Source: Gemmatimonadaceae bacterium (GTDB lineage Bacteria > Gemmatimonadota > Gemmatimonadetes > Gemmatimonadales > Gemmatimonadaceae). From it: a stretch of 64,000 bases of DNA. Below, piece after piece: positions 53,589 through 64,000 of the stretch. The DNA is taken from contig CANGXD010000002.1 in the NCBI GenBank assembly GCA_947457545.1, positions 48,849 to 112,848 of the forward strand, written 5' to 3'. Made by a program: the position numbers and the translations under genes. Every line of letters starts with the position of its first letter. Positions within the stretch are counted from its first letter, which is position 1. The notes under the pieces are model-generated. The model searched no databases, was not told the DNA's origin, and saw nothing but the letters and a program-made list of their open reading frames with translations.

Positions 53589-54662
53589 ATGGCAACTATC
53601 GATCTTTCCGGGCTGGTCCGTCCGCAGCTGGTTGAAGCCACCAAGCGCGAGGACAATCCCAATCTGGCCGAATTCCGTCTGCAGCCGCTCGAACGCGGCT
53701 TCGGACACACGTTGGGCAACGCGATGCGCCGACTGCTCCTGTCGTCGCTCCGTGGCTCCGCCGTGTGGGCGTTCCGCATCGATGGCGTGGTGCATGAGCA
53801 CCAGACCATTGGCGGCGTTGTGGAAGACGTGCACCAGATCATCGGGAACCTCAAGACGCTCACCCTGTCCCTCCCCGACGAAGTCGAGCAGACCGTGCTC
53901 CGCATCGTCAAGTCGGGACCGGGCACCGTCACCGCGGCAGACATCATCGCCACCGGCGGTGTGCGCGTCATCGACCCGTCGCACCATCTCTTCACCATCA
54001 CCGACGAGCGCGACTTCACGGTCGAACTCTACGTGAACAAGGGACGCGGCTACGTCGAGAGCGACCAGCATCCGGCCGACAAGAACCTCCCGGTCGATGT
54101 CGTACGGATCGATGCCATCTACAATCCGGTCCGTCGGGCCAACTTCACCGTCGCGGAAACCCGCGTCGGGCAGCGCACCGACTACGACCGCCTCACGCTC
54201 ACTGTCGAAACCAACGGCACGATGTCGCCCGAGGAATCCGTGAGCTATGCGGCAGCCCTCGCCCAAACCCACTTCCAGTACTTCGTGGGCTTTGGGTCGT
54301 CGGCCTCCGCGCAGCCCGGCGCGGCCGGCGATGGCGCCAACTCGGATGCCATCCGTCTCGCTGAGCTGTTCCGCACTCCCATCGACGACCTCGAATTGTC
54401 GGTTCGCTCCGTCAATTCACTCAAGAACTCCAACATCCGCTCGCTCGGCGATCTGGTTCGCCAGACCGAGGCGCAAATCCTTCAGGTCAAGAACTTCGGT
54501 AAGAAGTCCCTGCAGGAAATCGCCGCGCTGCTCGAGAAGGAAGGGCTCAATTTCGGCATGCGCTATGAGGAATCCACGGACGGTGTCCGTATCCTCGACA
54601 TGGGCACTCCGCCCAGCCGCGCTGCCGAAAACGCGCCCGACGACGACGAAGACGAGGATTGA
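53589..54662 (+). CDS. rpoA: RNA polymerase alpha subunit
   Basis: 357 residues. N-terminal assembly domain (LERGFGHTLGNAMRRLLLSS), an acidic linker and the C-terminal helix-hairpin-helix domain (RSVNSLKNSNIRSLGDLVRQ). Ends with an unusually acidic tail (DDDEDED). Slightly longer than the ~330 residues usual for the family because of the linker and tail. Confidence 0.98.
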   Translation: MATIDLSGLVRPQLVEATKREDNPNLAEFRLQPLERGFGHTLGNAMRRLLLSSLRGSAVWAFRIDGVVHEHQTIGGVVEDVHQIIGNLKTLTLSLPDEVEQTVLRIVKSGPGTVTAADIIATGGVRVIDPSHHLFTITDERDFTVELYVNKGRGYVESDQHPADKNLPVDVVRIDAIYNPVRRANFTVAETRVGQRTDYDRLTLTVETNGTMSPEESVSYAAALAQTHFQYFVGFGSSASAQPGAAGDGANSDAIRLAELFRTPIDDLELSVRSVNSLKNSNIRSLGDLVRQTEAQILQVKNFGKKSLQEIAALLEKEGLNFGMRYEESTDGVRILDMGTPPSRAAENAPDDDEDED

Positions 54663-54668
54663 ACTCCC

Positions 54669-55025
54669 ATGCGCCATCGTAAGGCCAACCGCCAGCTTCG
54701 GCGGACCAGTGAGCAGCGCCTCGCGCTGCTTCGCAACCTCGCGACCTCGCTCATTGAGCAGGGCGCGATCGAGACGACCGAGGCCAAGGCCAAGGAGCTC
54801 CGCCCGTTCGTCGAAAAGCTCATCACCAAGGCCCGCTCCGGCACGCTGCACGCGCGCCGGCTCGCCGGACGGCACGTGCACAAGCGTGAAGCCGCGGACA
54901 AGCTCTTCCAGGAGCTCGGCCCCGCCTTCGCGACGCGTCCGGGTGGCTACACGCGCATCCTCAAGACCGGCCACCGAAAAGGTGACGGTGCTGAAATGGC
55001 GCGCATCGAACTGATCCTGAGCTGA
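54669..55025 (+). CDS. rplQ: ribosomal protein L17
   Basis: 118 residues. L17 start [20 protein letters not shown] and end [20 protein letters not shown]. Six bases after rpoA. Confidence 0.98.
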   Translation: MRHRKANRQLRRTSEQRLALLRNLATSLIEQGAIETTEAKAKELRPFVEKLITKARSGTLHARRLAGRHVHKREAADKLFQELGPAFATRPGGYTRILKTGHRKGDGAEMARIELILS

Positions 55026-55036
55026 GGCAGACACCC

Positions 55037-55258
55037 ATGGCTATCAATCGCAATCGCTGCTACAGCTGCGGCAAGGGTGTTGCCTTCGGCAACAACGTCT
55101 CGCACGCCAACAACAAGACGCGTCGTACCTGGAAGCCCAACCTCCAGGTCGTGCGCACGCTCGAAGCGGGCAAGGTCATCAAGGTGAAGGTCTGCACTCG
55201 CTGCCTCGCCGCCGGCAAGGTGCCGCGTGCACCGCGCGGTCAGGTCGCCGTCGCGTAG
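55037..55258 (+). CDS. rpmB: ribosomal protein L28 (zinc-ribbon form)
   Basis: 73 residues. L28 features [20 protein letters not shown] and RRTWKPNLQ; Cys8, Cys11, Cys53 and Cys56 form a zinc site. L28 is commonly paired with L33 rather than placed after L17, so the position is slightly unusual. Confidence 0.96.
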   Translation: MAINRNRCYSCGKGVAFGNNVSHANNKTRRTWKPNLQVVRTLEAGKVIKVKVCTRCLAAGKVPRAPRGQVAVA

Positions 55259-55279
55259 TTCGCCCATCGTTGCACACCT

Positions 55280-55313
55280 CGCGGGGAGCTCGCTCACAAG
55301 CGGTCTCCCCGCG
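55280..55313 (+). terminator. hairpin at the end of the ribosomal operon
   Basis: CGCGGGGAG pairs with CTCCCCGCG around a 16-base loop; no T tract. Confidence 0.5.
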
Positions 55314-55394
55314 TCGTGTATCCAACAGCAGGCAAGTCGGGTTCACCGGTGCCACCTCTGTGGCGCACCGCCCGCCACTCGCCTACAACACTGA

Positions 55395-57341
<1,947 letters not shown>

Positions 57342-57358
<17 letters not shown>

Positions 57359-60300
57359 CCTGCACCGGATTCTCGTGATCGGCTCCGGGCCGATCGTGAT
57401 CGGGCAGGCCGCTGAGTTTGATTATTCCGGGACGCAGGCCACCAAGGCGCTGCGCGAGGAAGGCTATGAAGTCATCCTCGTCAATTCCAATCCGGCGACG
57501 ATCATGACCGATCCGGAGTTCGCCGATCGGACGTACGTCGAACCGGTGACGCCGGAGTTCGTGGAGAAGGTCATCGCGAAGGAACGCCCGGATGCCGTGC
57601 TCCCCACCATGGGCGGGCAGACGGCACTCAACGTGGCGCTCGCCCTGTACGACAGCGGGGTGCTCGACAAATACGGCTGCCAGCTCATCGGCGCCAATGC
57701 GCGCGCCATCCGCGTTGCCGAAGATCGCAAGCTCTTCGCCGATGCGATGGAGAAGAGCGGACTCAAGTGCCCCACCGGTACGACGGTCACCTCGATCGAC
57801 GAAGCGATGGCGGCCGTCGAGAACACCGGTTTCCCCGCCATCATCCGCCCGTCGTTCACGCTCGGCGGTACCGGTGGTGGTATCGCGTACAACCGCGAAG
57901 AGTTCGACACGATGGTGCGTCGCGGACTCGACCTGTCGCCGGTGCATTCGGTGCTCATCGAGCGCTCACTCCTCGGCTGGAAGGAGTACGAGCTCGAAGT
58001 CATGCGCGACTGCGCCGACAACGTCGTCATCGTCTGCTCGATCGAGAATCTCGATCCGATGGGTGTGCACACCGGTGATTCCATCACCGTCGCACCGGCC
58101 ATGACGCTCACCGACCGCGAGTATCAGGTCATGCGCGATGCCGCCGTTGCGATCATTCGCGAGATCGGCGTGGATGCCGGTGGGTGCAACGTGCAGTTCG
58201 CCGTCAATCCGGTGAACGGCGAACTCATCGTCATCGAGATGAACCCGCGCGTGTCGCGCTCTTCGGCGCTCGCGTCCAAGGCGACGGGCTTTCCCATCGC
58301 GCGCATCGGCGCCAAGCTCGCCGTAGGGTATACGCTCGACGAAGTCCCCAACGACATCACGAAGACCACGCCCGCGAGCTTCGAACCGGTCCTCGACTAC
58401 GTCATCGTCAAGTGCCCGCGCTTCGCGTTCGAAAAGTTCGTCTCCAGCGATCCGGGACTTACCACGCAGATGAAGTCCGTGGGTGAGTCCATGGCCATCG
58501 GCCGCACGTTCAAGGAAGCCTTCCAGAAGGCCCTTCGTGCCCTGGAGACCGGCCGCAGCGGTTGGACCATCGGCGAGCGTCTGGTCGATGACCGCCTCAC
58601 CGAAGGCTCGAAGGAAGAGCTGCGCGGGGCACTGCGTCGTCCCACGCCCGAGCGCATCTTCCAGCTCAAGCGCGCGATGATGCTGGGTATGTCCACCGCT
58701 GAGCTGTACGAGATCAGCGGGGTCGATCCGTGGTTCCTCGAGCAGATGAAGGAACTGCTCGATGCGGAATCGTGGTACCAGCAGCAGCCGCAGGTCGACG
58801 CCGACACCATGCGTCGCATGAAGCGGTTCGGCTTCTCCGATCGTCAGCTCGCGTCGTTGCGCGGGCAAACCGAGACCGAAGCACGCACGCTGCGCTGGTC
58901 GCTTGGTGTCCGTCCGTCGTACAAGATGATCGATACCTGCGCCGGTGAATTTCCGTCGAGCACGCCGTATCTGTACGGTTGCTATGACGAAGAGAGTGAA
59001 GCCGAGACCGAGGGACGGAAGAAGGTCGTCATTCTCGGGTCGGGTCCCAACCGCATCGGACAGGGTGTCGAGTTCGACTACTGCTGCGTGCGCGCCGTGC
59101 TGGCGCTGCGCGAGCAGGGCTACGAGACCATCATGGTCAACTCGAATCCAGAGACGGTTTCGACCGACTTCGACATCTCCGACAAGCTGTACTTCGAGCC
59201 ATTGACGCTTGAAGACGTCCTCGAAATCGTCCAGCGTGAGAATCCGCTTGGCGTCATCGTGCAGCTCGGTGGACAAACACCCCTCAAGCTGACCCGTCCG
59301 CTCGAGGCCGCCGGTGTCAAAATTCTCGGCACGTCGCCTGACGCCATCGACGCGGCCGAAGATCGTCGGCGCTTCGAAGTCATTGCGCGCGAGCTCGGTA
59401 TCGAGCAGCCCGCGAACGGCACGGCGACCAGCGTCGACGAAGCCGTTGCCATTGCAAAGAGAATCGGCTTCCCTGTCCTGGTGCGTCCGTCGTATGTGCT
59501 GGGTGGACGGGCGATGGAAATCGTGCACGACGAACCGTCGCTGCGTGATTACTTCGAGCGCGCGGCGCGCGTTTCTGAAGATCGCCCGGTGCTGGTGGAT
59601 CGCTTCCTCGAAGACGCCTTCGAAGCCGACGTCGATGCACTTTCCGATGGTACCAATGTGGTGATCGGTGCCGTGATGGAGCACATCGAGAGCGCCGGCA
59701 TCCACTCCGGCGACTCGGCGTGCATTCTGCCGCCGTATCTCATTCCGCCCGAAGCTGTCGCGCAGATGAAGGCGCACACCGTCGCCTTCGCGCGCAAGCT
59801 CGGTGTGATCGGCCTCATCAATGTGCAGTACGCCTATAAGGACGGCGTGGTGTACGTCATCGAAGTGAACCCGCGAGCGTCGCGCACGGCGCCGTTCGTA
59901 TCAAAGGCCATCGGTGTGTCGTTGCCGTCGGTGGCCGCGCGCCTCATGCTCGGGGAAACGCTGGCCGACGTCGGCTTTACCGAAGAGATCATTCCGCCGT
60001 ACACGAGCGTGAAGGAAGCCGTCTTCCCGTTCAACAAGTTCCGCGAGTTCGATCCCGTGCTCAGCCCGGAGATGCGCTCCACCGGTGAGGTGATGGGCAT
60101 CGACGAAGACTTCGGTGCGGCGTTCCTCAAGTCGCAGATTGCGGCGGACAACGCGTTGCCGAGTGAAGGCGCGGTCTTCTTTACCGTGAACGATGCGGAT
60201 AAGCCCGCAGCGGCACGACTCGCGGCGCGCTTCCACGAGTTCGGGTTCACCGTGTACGCCACGAGCGGGACGGCGGCGTTCTTCCGCGCGCAAGGCGTGC

Positions 60301-60602
60301 CGGTCACGTCGGTGCTCAAGGTGCACGAAGGACGTCCGCACGGCGTCGACATGATTCTCAACGGCGAGATTCAGTTGCTCGTGAACACGCCTCTCGGCAA
60401 GCACGCGCAGGTCGACGATGAAAAGTTGCGTCAGGCGGCAATCTCCAACCGCGTCCCCTACACGACGACGCTGACGGCTGCCAGCGCCGCCGTCGAAGCG
60501 ATCGCGTCACGCCGCACCCGTGAACCTGGGGTGCGCTCGTTGCAGGAATGGCACGCCATCCTGGCGACGTCGCAGGCCGCGAAGGCCGCTGGAGTCGCGT
60601 GA
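57342..60602 (+). CDS. carB: carbamoyl-phosphate synthase, large subunit
   Basis: 1086 residues from ATG 57342. Two homologous synthetase halves, each with an ATP-grasp ([19 protein letters not shown] and [19 protein letters not shown] at their starts), and a C-terminal MGS-like allosteric domain ([20 protein letters not shown]). It makes carbamoyl phosphate for pyrimidines and arginine. carA is not in the window. It is translationally linked to sugar-nucleotide genes on both sides, an unusual setting. Confidence 0.97.
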
Positions 60603-61276
60603 GTACTGGCACGATCCCGGGGATGATTGCCCGCGCCGGCGAAGGACATGTCGGCGCGTCGGTCACCCTCGGTGCCGGGGCCTTGGTGCACGAGTCGGCG
60701 TACGTCGACGACGGCGCCGTTGTCGGCGATCAGTCGCGCGTCTGGCATTTCTGTCACGTGAACGGGGGCGCCGTGATCGGCAAGCGCTGCTCGTTGGGGC
60801 AGAATGTCGTCGTCATGAACGGCGTGATCGTGGGCGACAACGCGAAGATCCAGAACAATGTGTCGTTGTACGAAGGCGTCGAGTTGGAAGACGACGTGTT
60901 CTGCGGACCCTCCATGGTCTTCACGAACGTCTACAATCCGCGCAGTGCGGTGTCGCGTAAGAACGAGTATCGTCGCACGTTGGTGAAGCGTGGGGCCAGC
61001 ATTGGTGCCAACGCCACGATCGTCTGCGGGGCGACCATCGGGCGATACGCTTTCATCGGGGCCGGCGCCGTGATCAATCGTGATGTCCCCGACTACGCGC
61101 TCATGGCGGGCGTGCCGGCCCGTCAGATCGGCTGGATGTCGGAAGCAGGCTACCGGCTCGAGATCGTGGTCCCGGCAGGGAGCGCGGACTCGGCAGAACG
61201 GCTGCGTTGCAGCGGAACCGGCGCGCTCTACGAGCGTCGCGGAACCGTCGTGACGCGCCTCGAGGAACAAGCGTGA
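60599..61276 (+). CDS. left-handed beta-helix N-acetyltransferase (WbpD/WlbB-like)
   Basis: 225 residues from GTG 60599, overlapping carB's stop. Hexapeptide-repeat array ([41 protein letters not shown]) with the family landmark [21 protein letters not shown]. WbpD/WlbB acetylate the 3-amino group of UDP-2-acetamido-3-amino-glucuronate. The next three genes fit the same pathway. Confidence 0.9.
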   Translation: MSTGTIPGMIARAGEGHVGASVTLGAGALVHESAYVDDGAVVGDQSRVWHFCHVNGGAVIGKRCSLGQNVVVMNGVIVGDNAKIQNNVSLYEGVELEDDVFCGPSMVFTNVYNPRSAVSRKNEYRRTLVKRGASIGANATIVCGATIGRYAFIGAGAVINRDVPDYALMAGVPARQIGWMSEAGYRLEIVVPAGSADSAERLRCSGTGALYERRGTVVTRLEEQA

Positions 61277-62334
61277 CCAGCAACCACATCCCCGAAGGAC
61301 AGCGGATTCGCATTGCATTACTCGGGTGCGGCCGCATCAGCAAGAATCACTTCGACGCAATCGCCCGCATTCCGGAGCTCGAGCTTGTCTCGGTGTGCGA
61401 CAGCGTCAGCGAGCGCGCCGAGCAGGCGGGGGCGGCGAACAATGTGCCGTGGTTCACCAGCTACGAGCAGATGCTCGCCGACGTACCCAGCGACGCGGTG
61501 GTGATTGCGACACCCAGTGGTTTGCATCCGCAACATGGTATCGTTGCGGCCAAGGCGGGACGTCACGTCATCAGCGAAAAGCCTATGGCCATTTCGCTCG
61601 CTGCCGCCGATGCGCTCGTGCAAGCGTGTGACGACAACCACGTGCACTTGTTCGTCGTCAAGCAGAACCGCCTCAATCCGCCCATCGTGCTGCTCAAGCG
61701 CGCCATCGACAACGGGCGCTTCGGTCGCATCTACATGGCCAATTGCACCGTGCGTTGGACGCGTCCGCAGGACTACTACGACCAAGCGCCGTGGCGCGGG
61801 ACGTGGGAGTTCGACGGCGGGGCGTTCATGAATCAGGCGTCGCACTATGTCGACCTGGTGCAGTGGCTCGTCGGTCCCGTCGAAAGCGTCATGGCCAAGA
61901 CGGCAACGATGGCGCGGCGCATCGAGGCGGAAGATAGCGGCGTCGCCGTGCTCAAGTTCCGTTCGGGCGCGATCGGGACCATCGAGGTCACGATGCTCAC
62001 CTTTCCCAAGAACCTCGAAGGATCGATCACGATCCTCGGCGAGAAAGGGACGGTCAAGATCGGCGGGACCGCCGTCAACAAGGTCGAGCATTGGCAGTTC
62101 GCCGACTACGACGACGATGACAAGCTGGTCGAGCAGTCCAACACGAATCCGCCCAGTGTCTACGGATTCGGTCACGAAGGGTACTATCGCAACGTCGTCT
62201 CCGTGCTGCGTGGACAGGCGAAGCCGGATACGGACGGACGCGCTGGTCGCAAGTCGTTGGAGCTCATTCTCGGTATCTACGAGTCAGCGAAGACGGGGCG
62301 TGATGTGCCCCTCCCGCTGCGCGTGAACATCTGA
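61273..62334 (+). CDS. Gfo/Idh/MocA-family dehydrogenase (WbpB/WlbA-like)
   Basis: 353 residues from GTG 61273. N-terminal NAD fold ([19 protein letters not shown]), EKP catalytic motif ([19 protein letters not shown]) and [15 protein letters not shown]. WbpB/WlbA oxidise the 3-hydroxyl of UDP-GlcNAc-uronate. Coupled to the acetyltransferase upstream. Confidence 0.9.
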   Translation: MTSNHIPEGQRIRIALLGCGRISKNHFDAIARIPELELVSVCDSVSERAEQAGAANNVPWFTSYEQMLADVPSDAVVIATPSGLHPQHGIVAAKAGRHVISEKPMAISLAAADALVQACDDNHVHLFVVKQNRLNPPIVLLKRAIDNGRFGRIYMANCTVRWTRPQDYYDQAPWRGTWEFDGGAFMNQASHYVDLVQWLVGPVESVMAKTATMARRIEAEDSGVAVLKFRSGAIGTIEVTMLTFPKNLEGSITILGEKGTVKIGGTAVNKVEHWQFADYDDDDKLVEQSNTNPPSVYGFGHEGYYRNVVSVLRGQAKPDTDGRAGRKSLELILGIYESAKTGRDVPLPLRVNI

Positions 62335-62349
62335 TTCGCAGGTTCTCTC

Positions 62350-63462
62350 ATGGCCGTACCTCTTCTCGATCTGAAGGCGCAACATGCGACCATCCGCGAC
62401 GATGTCGTCGCGGCGCTCATGGACGTCGTCGATCAACAGGCGTTCATCCTCGGCGATCCGGTTGCGCAGCTCGAATGCAGCGTGGCGGGGCTGTCGCAGG
62501 TCAAGTACGCCGTCGGGTGCGCCAATGGCACCGACGCGATTCTGCTGGCGCTGCGTGCCTTGGGTGTCGGGCAGGGTGACGAAGTCATCACCACGCCATT
62601 CACCTTCTTCGCGACCGGCGGTGCCGTGCACAACGTCGGTGCTCGACCGGTGTTCGTGGACATCGATCCGCGCACGTACAACATCGATCCCGCGCTGGTC
62701 GGCGCGGCGATCACGCCTCGGAGCAAGGCGGTCATCGCCGTTGATCTCTTCGGGCAGATGGCGCCCATCGAACAGGTGGCCGCGTCCGCCAAGGGCCTGC
62801 CGGTTATCGAAGACGCGGCGCAGTCCATTGGGGCGAGCCGCGTGATCGACGGCAAGACGGTCATGGCTGGCGAAGCCGCGGCGATCGGCACGTACAGCTT
62901 CTTCCCGTCCAAGAACCTTGGCGGGTATGGCGACGGCGGTATGATGGTGACGCAGGACGAAGGGCTGTTCGAGGCGCTGATGAAGCTTCGCACGCATGGC
63001 AGCCGCCGGACGTATTACCACGAGATCGTCGGGTACAACAGCCGCCTCGACGCGCTGCAGGCGGCGGTCCTTCGAGCCAAGCTCCCGCACCTCGAAGCGT
63101 GGAGTGCGGCGCGTCGGCGCAACGCTGCGTATTACGACGCGGCCTTCGCCGATGTGTCCGAGGTGACGACGCCATACGTCGATCCCGCCAACACGTCGAT
63201 CTACAACCAGTACACCATCCGCGTCGCGCAGCGCGATGCACTCCAGACGCATCTCAAGGACCGCGGGATCGGGTCCAACGTGTACTATCCATTACCGCTG
63301 CATCTGCAGCCGTGCTTTGCCTACCTCGGCTATACCGAAGGGCAGTGCCCGGTTGCCGAACGCGCGGCCAAAGAAGTGCTTTCGCTCCCGGTGTTCCCGG
63401 AGCTCACCACTGCGCAGCTGGACGAGGTCATCGCCGCCGTGCGAGGCTTCTTCGGCCGCTGA
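62350..63462 (+). CDS. DegT/DnrJ/EryC1/StrS aminotransferase (WbpE/WlbC-like)
   Basis: 370 residues. PLP-dependent sugar aminotransferase: GCANGTDAILLALRA, VEVDIDPxTYNID-type strand, EDAAQSIGA and the PLP lysine in FFPSKNLGGYGDGGM. WbpE/WlbC transfers an amino group to the 3-keto sugar. Lies between the dehydrogenase and the UDP-GlcNAc dehydrogenase genes. Confidence 0.92.
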   Translation: MAVPLLDLKAQHATIRDDVVAALMDVVDQQAFILGDPVAQLECSVAGLSQVKYAVGCANGTDAILLALRALGVGQGDEVITTPFTFFATGGAVHNVGARPVFVDIDPRTYNIDPALVGAAITPRSKAVIAVDLFGQMAPIEQVAASAKGLPVIEDAAQSIGASRVIDGKTVMAGEAAAIGTYSFFPSKNLGGYGDGGMMVTQDEGLFEALMKLRTHGSRRTYYHEIVGYNSRLDALQAAVLRAKLPHLEAWSAARRRNAAYYDAAFADVSEVTTPYVDPANTSIYNQYTIRVAQRDALQTHLKDRGIGSNVYYPLPLHLQPCFAYLGYTEGQCPVAERAAKEVLSLPVFPELTTAQLDEVIAAVRGFFGR

Positions 63463-63475
63463 GGCTAATCTGCAA

Positions 63476-64000
63476 ATGACTGAAACCGCATCGATGAAGG
63501 ACCAACTCCTCGCCCGCATCTCCGACCGGTCCGCCGTCATCGGGGTGATCGGCTTGGGCTACGTCGGCCTGCCGCTCGCCATGGAGTTCGTGCACGCGGG
63601 CTTTACGGTCATTGGCTACGACGTGAGTCAGCACGTGGTCGACCTGCTCATGTCGGGGCAGTCGCACATCCAGGATATTCCCGCCGAGACGGTGCACGAT
63701 GCCGTCGCCAAGGGGCGCTTCATCGCGACGGCCGTCGAAGACCGGCTGCGCGAGTGCGAAGCGATCTCCATTGCCGTGCCCACGCCGCTCTCCAAGACGC
63801 GTGACCCGGACATGGCGTATGTGCTGAGCGCCGCCGACGCGATCGCGCGGCAGGCGCACCCGGGGCTGTGTGTGGTGCTCGAGAGCACGACCTATCCGGG
63901 CACGACGCGCGAACTGCTGCAGCCGCGCCTCGAGGCGCAGGGGCTCATCGTCGGGCGGGACATCTTCGTGGCGTTCAGCCCCGAGCGGGTCGATCCGGGC
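63476..64000 (+). CDS. UDP-N-acetyl-D-glucosamine 6-dehydrogenase (WbpA/WecC-like), 3' end beyond the window
   Basis: The open frame from ATG 63476 (175 residues visible; absent from the ORF track because it has no stop here) begins MTETASMKDQLLARISDRSA. It has the NAD motif VIGLGYVGLPLAMEF, PTPLSKTRDPDMAYV and STTYPGTTRELL, as in UDP-glucose/GlcNAc dehydrogenases. It would start the UDP-2,3-diacetamido-glucuronate pathway by making UDP-GlcNAc-uronate. UDP-ManNAc dehydrogenase is the alternative. Confidence 0.92.
   Translation, partial: MTETASMKDQLLARISDRSAVIGVIGLGYVGLPLAMEFVHAGFTVIGYDVSQHVVDLLMSGQSHIQDIPAETVHDAVAKGRFIATAVEDRLRECEAISIAVPTPLSKTRDPDMAYVLSAADAIARQAHPGLCVVLESTTYPGTTRELLQPRLEAQGLIVGRDIFVAFSPERVDPG

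Noticed and set aside
51805-53595. 596-aa minus-strand ORF
   Set aside because: It is antisense to rpmJ, rpsM, rpsK and rpsD, whose products are unmistakable; the frame is open because of GC-rich codon bias.
57966-59777. 603-aa minus-strand ORF
   Set aside because: A shadow of carB with no family features.

Overview
This window is a high-GC chromosomal segment from a Gram-negative, diderm bacterium. It carries TonB/ExbB/ExbD proteins, many lipobox lipoproteins, a PEP-CTERM protein and a conserved alpha (S13/S11/S4/rpoA/L17) ribosomal operon. The gene style fits a Gemmatimonadota (Gemmatimonas-like) bacterium: frequent ATGA/GTGA overlaps, an inositol-3-phosphate synthase and four-cysteine forms of S4, L28 and L36. 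That assignment is an inference, not a database result.

Bases 1-7620 are accessory. A flotillin gene end (1-524) is followed by a ~2.1 kb lower-GC segment bounded by an 89-bp direct repeat (547-635 and 2731-2819, one mismatch). The repeat contains a terminator and the first codons of a PEP-CTERM gene. Next is an intact tRNA-Ala(UGC) at 3531-3603. Its 3' 47 bases recur exactly at 7560-7606, so 3606-7559 is a ~4 kb island integrated at the tRNA. The island carries a secreted trypsin-like protease and a rolling-circle (HUH) Rep gene with an in-frame amber codon near its end. It has no recognisable integrase. Matching tandem 12-nt-spaced repeats near both ends look like recombinase arm sites.

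Bases 7680-23960 hold signalling and transport genes. These are a REC-GGDEF-EAL protein, a peroxiredoxin, Hsp20, two back-to-back two-component systems (one with a degenerate sigma54 activator), a TonB-ExbB-ExbD-ExbD-TonB cluster, an APC permease, a dicarboxylate/amino-acid symporter and a fatty-acid-hydroxylase-family protein.

Bases 23997-31738 look like an amino-sugar and cell-wall salvage region. It has a NagB deaminase fused to a PIG-L deacetylase, an SSS symporter and a GlcNAc-kinase-like protein in one operon. After an A-type Fe-S carrier come a divergent pair of lipoproteins: an AmiE-like serine hydrolase and a NamZ-like DUF1343 muramidase. Bases 31852-33830 encode a CDP-alcohol phosphatidyltransferase and inositol-3-phosphate synthase, probably making phosphatidylinositol-type lipids. 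Bases 34673-38442 encode a 2-oxoacid (pyruvate type) dehydrogenase E1alpha-E1beta-E2. A run of small and housekeeping genes follows: PHP phosphoesterase, an SDR with an altered active site, a cysteine-rich unknown protein, thioredoxin reductase, an MBL hydrolase, aspartase and an Rrf2 regulator.

Bases 46600-55258 are core functions: tRNA-Leu, smpB, a cell-wall amidase, pyrD, pyrF and the rpmJ-rpsM-rpsK-rpsD-rpoA-rplQ-rpmB run, with a structured leader. Bases 55407-64000 are a surface-polysaccharide precursor cluster. It has GDP-mannose dehydratase and reductase (GDP-rhamnose), then carB embedded by overlapping starts, then four enzymes of the UDP-2,3-diacetamido-glucuronate pathway. The last of these is cut by the window edge.
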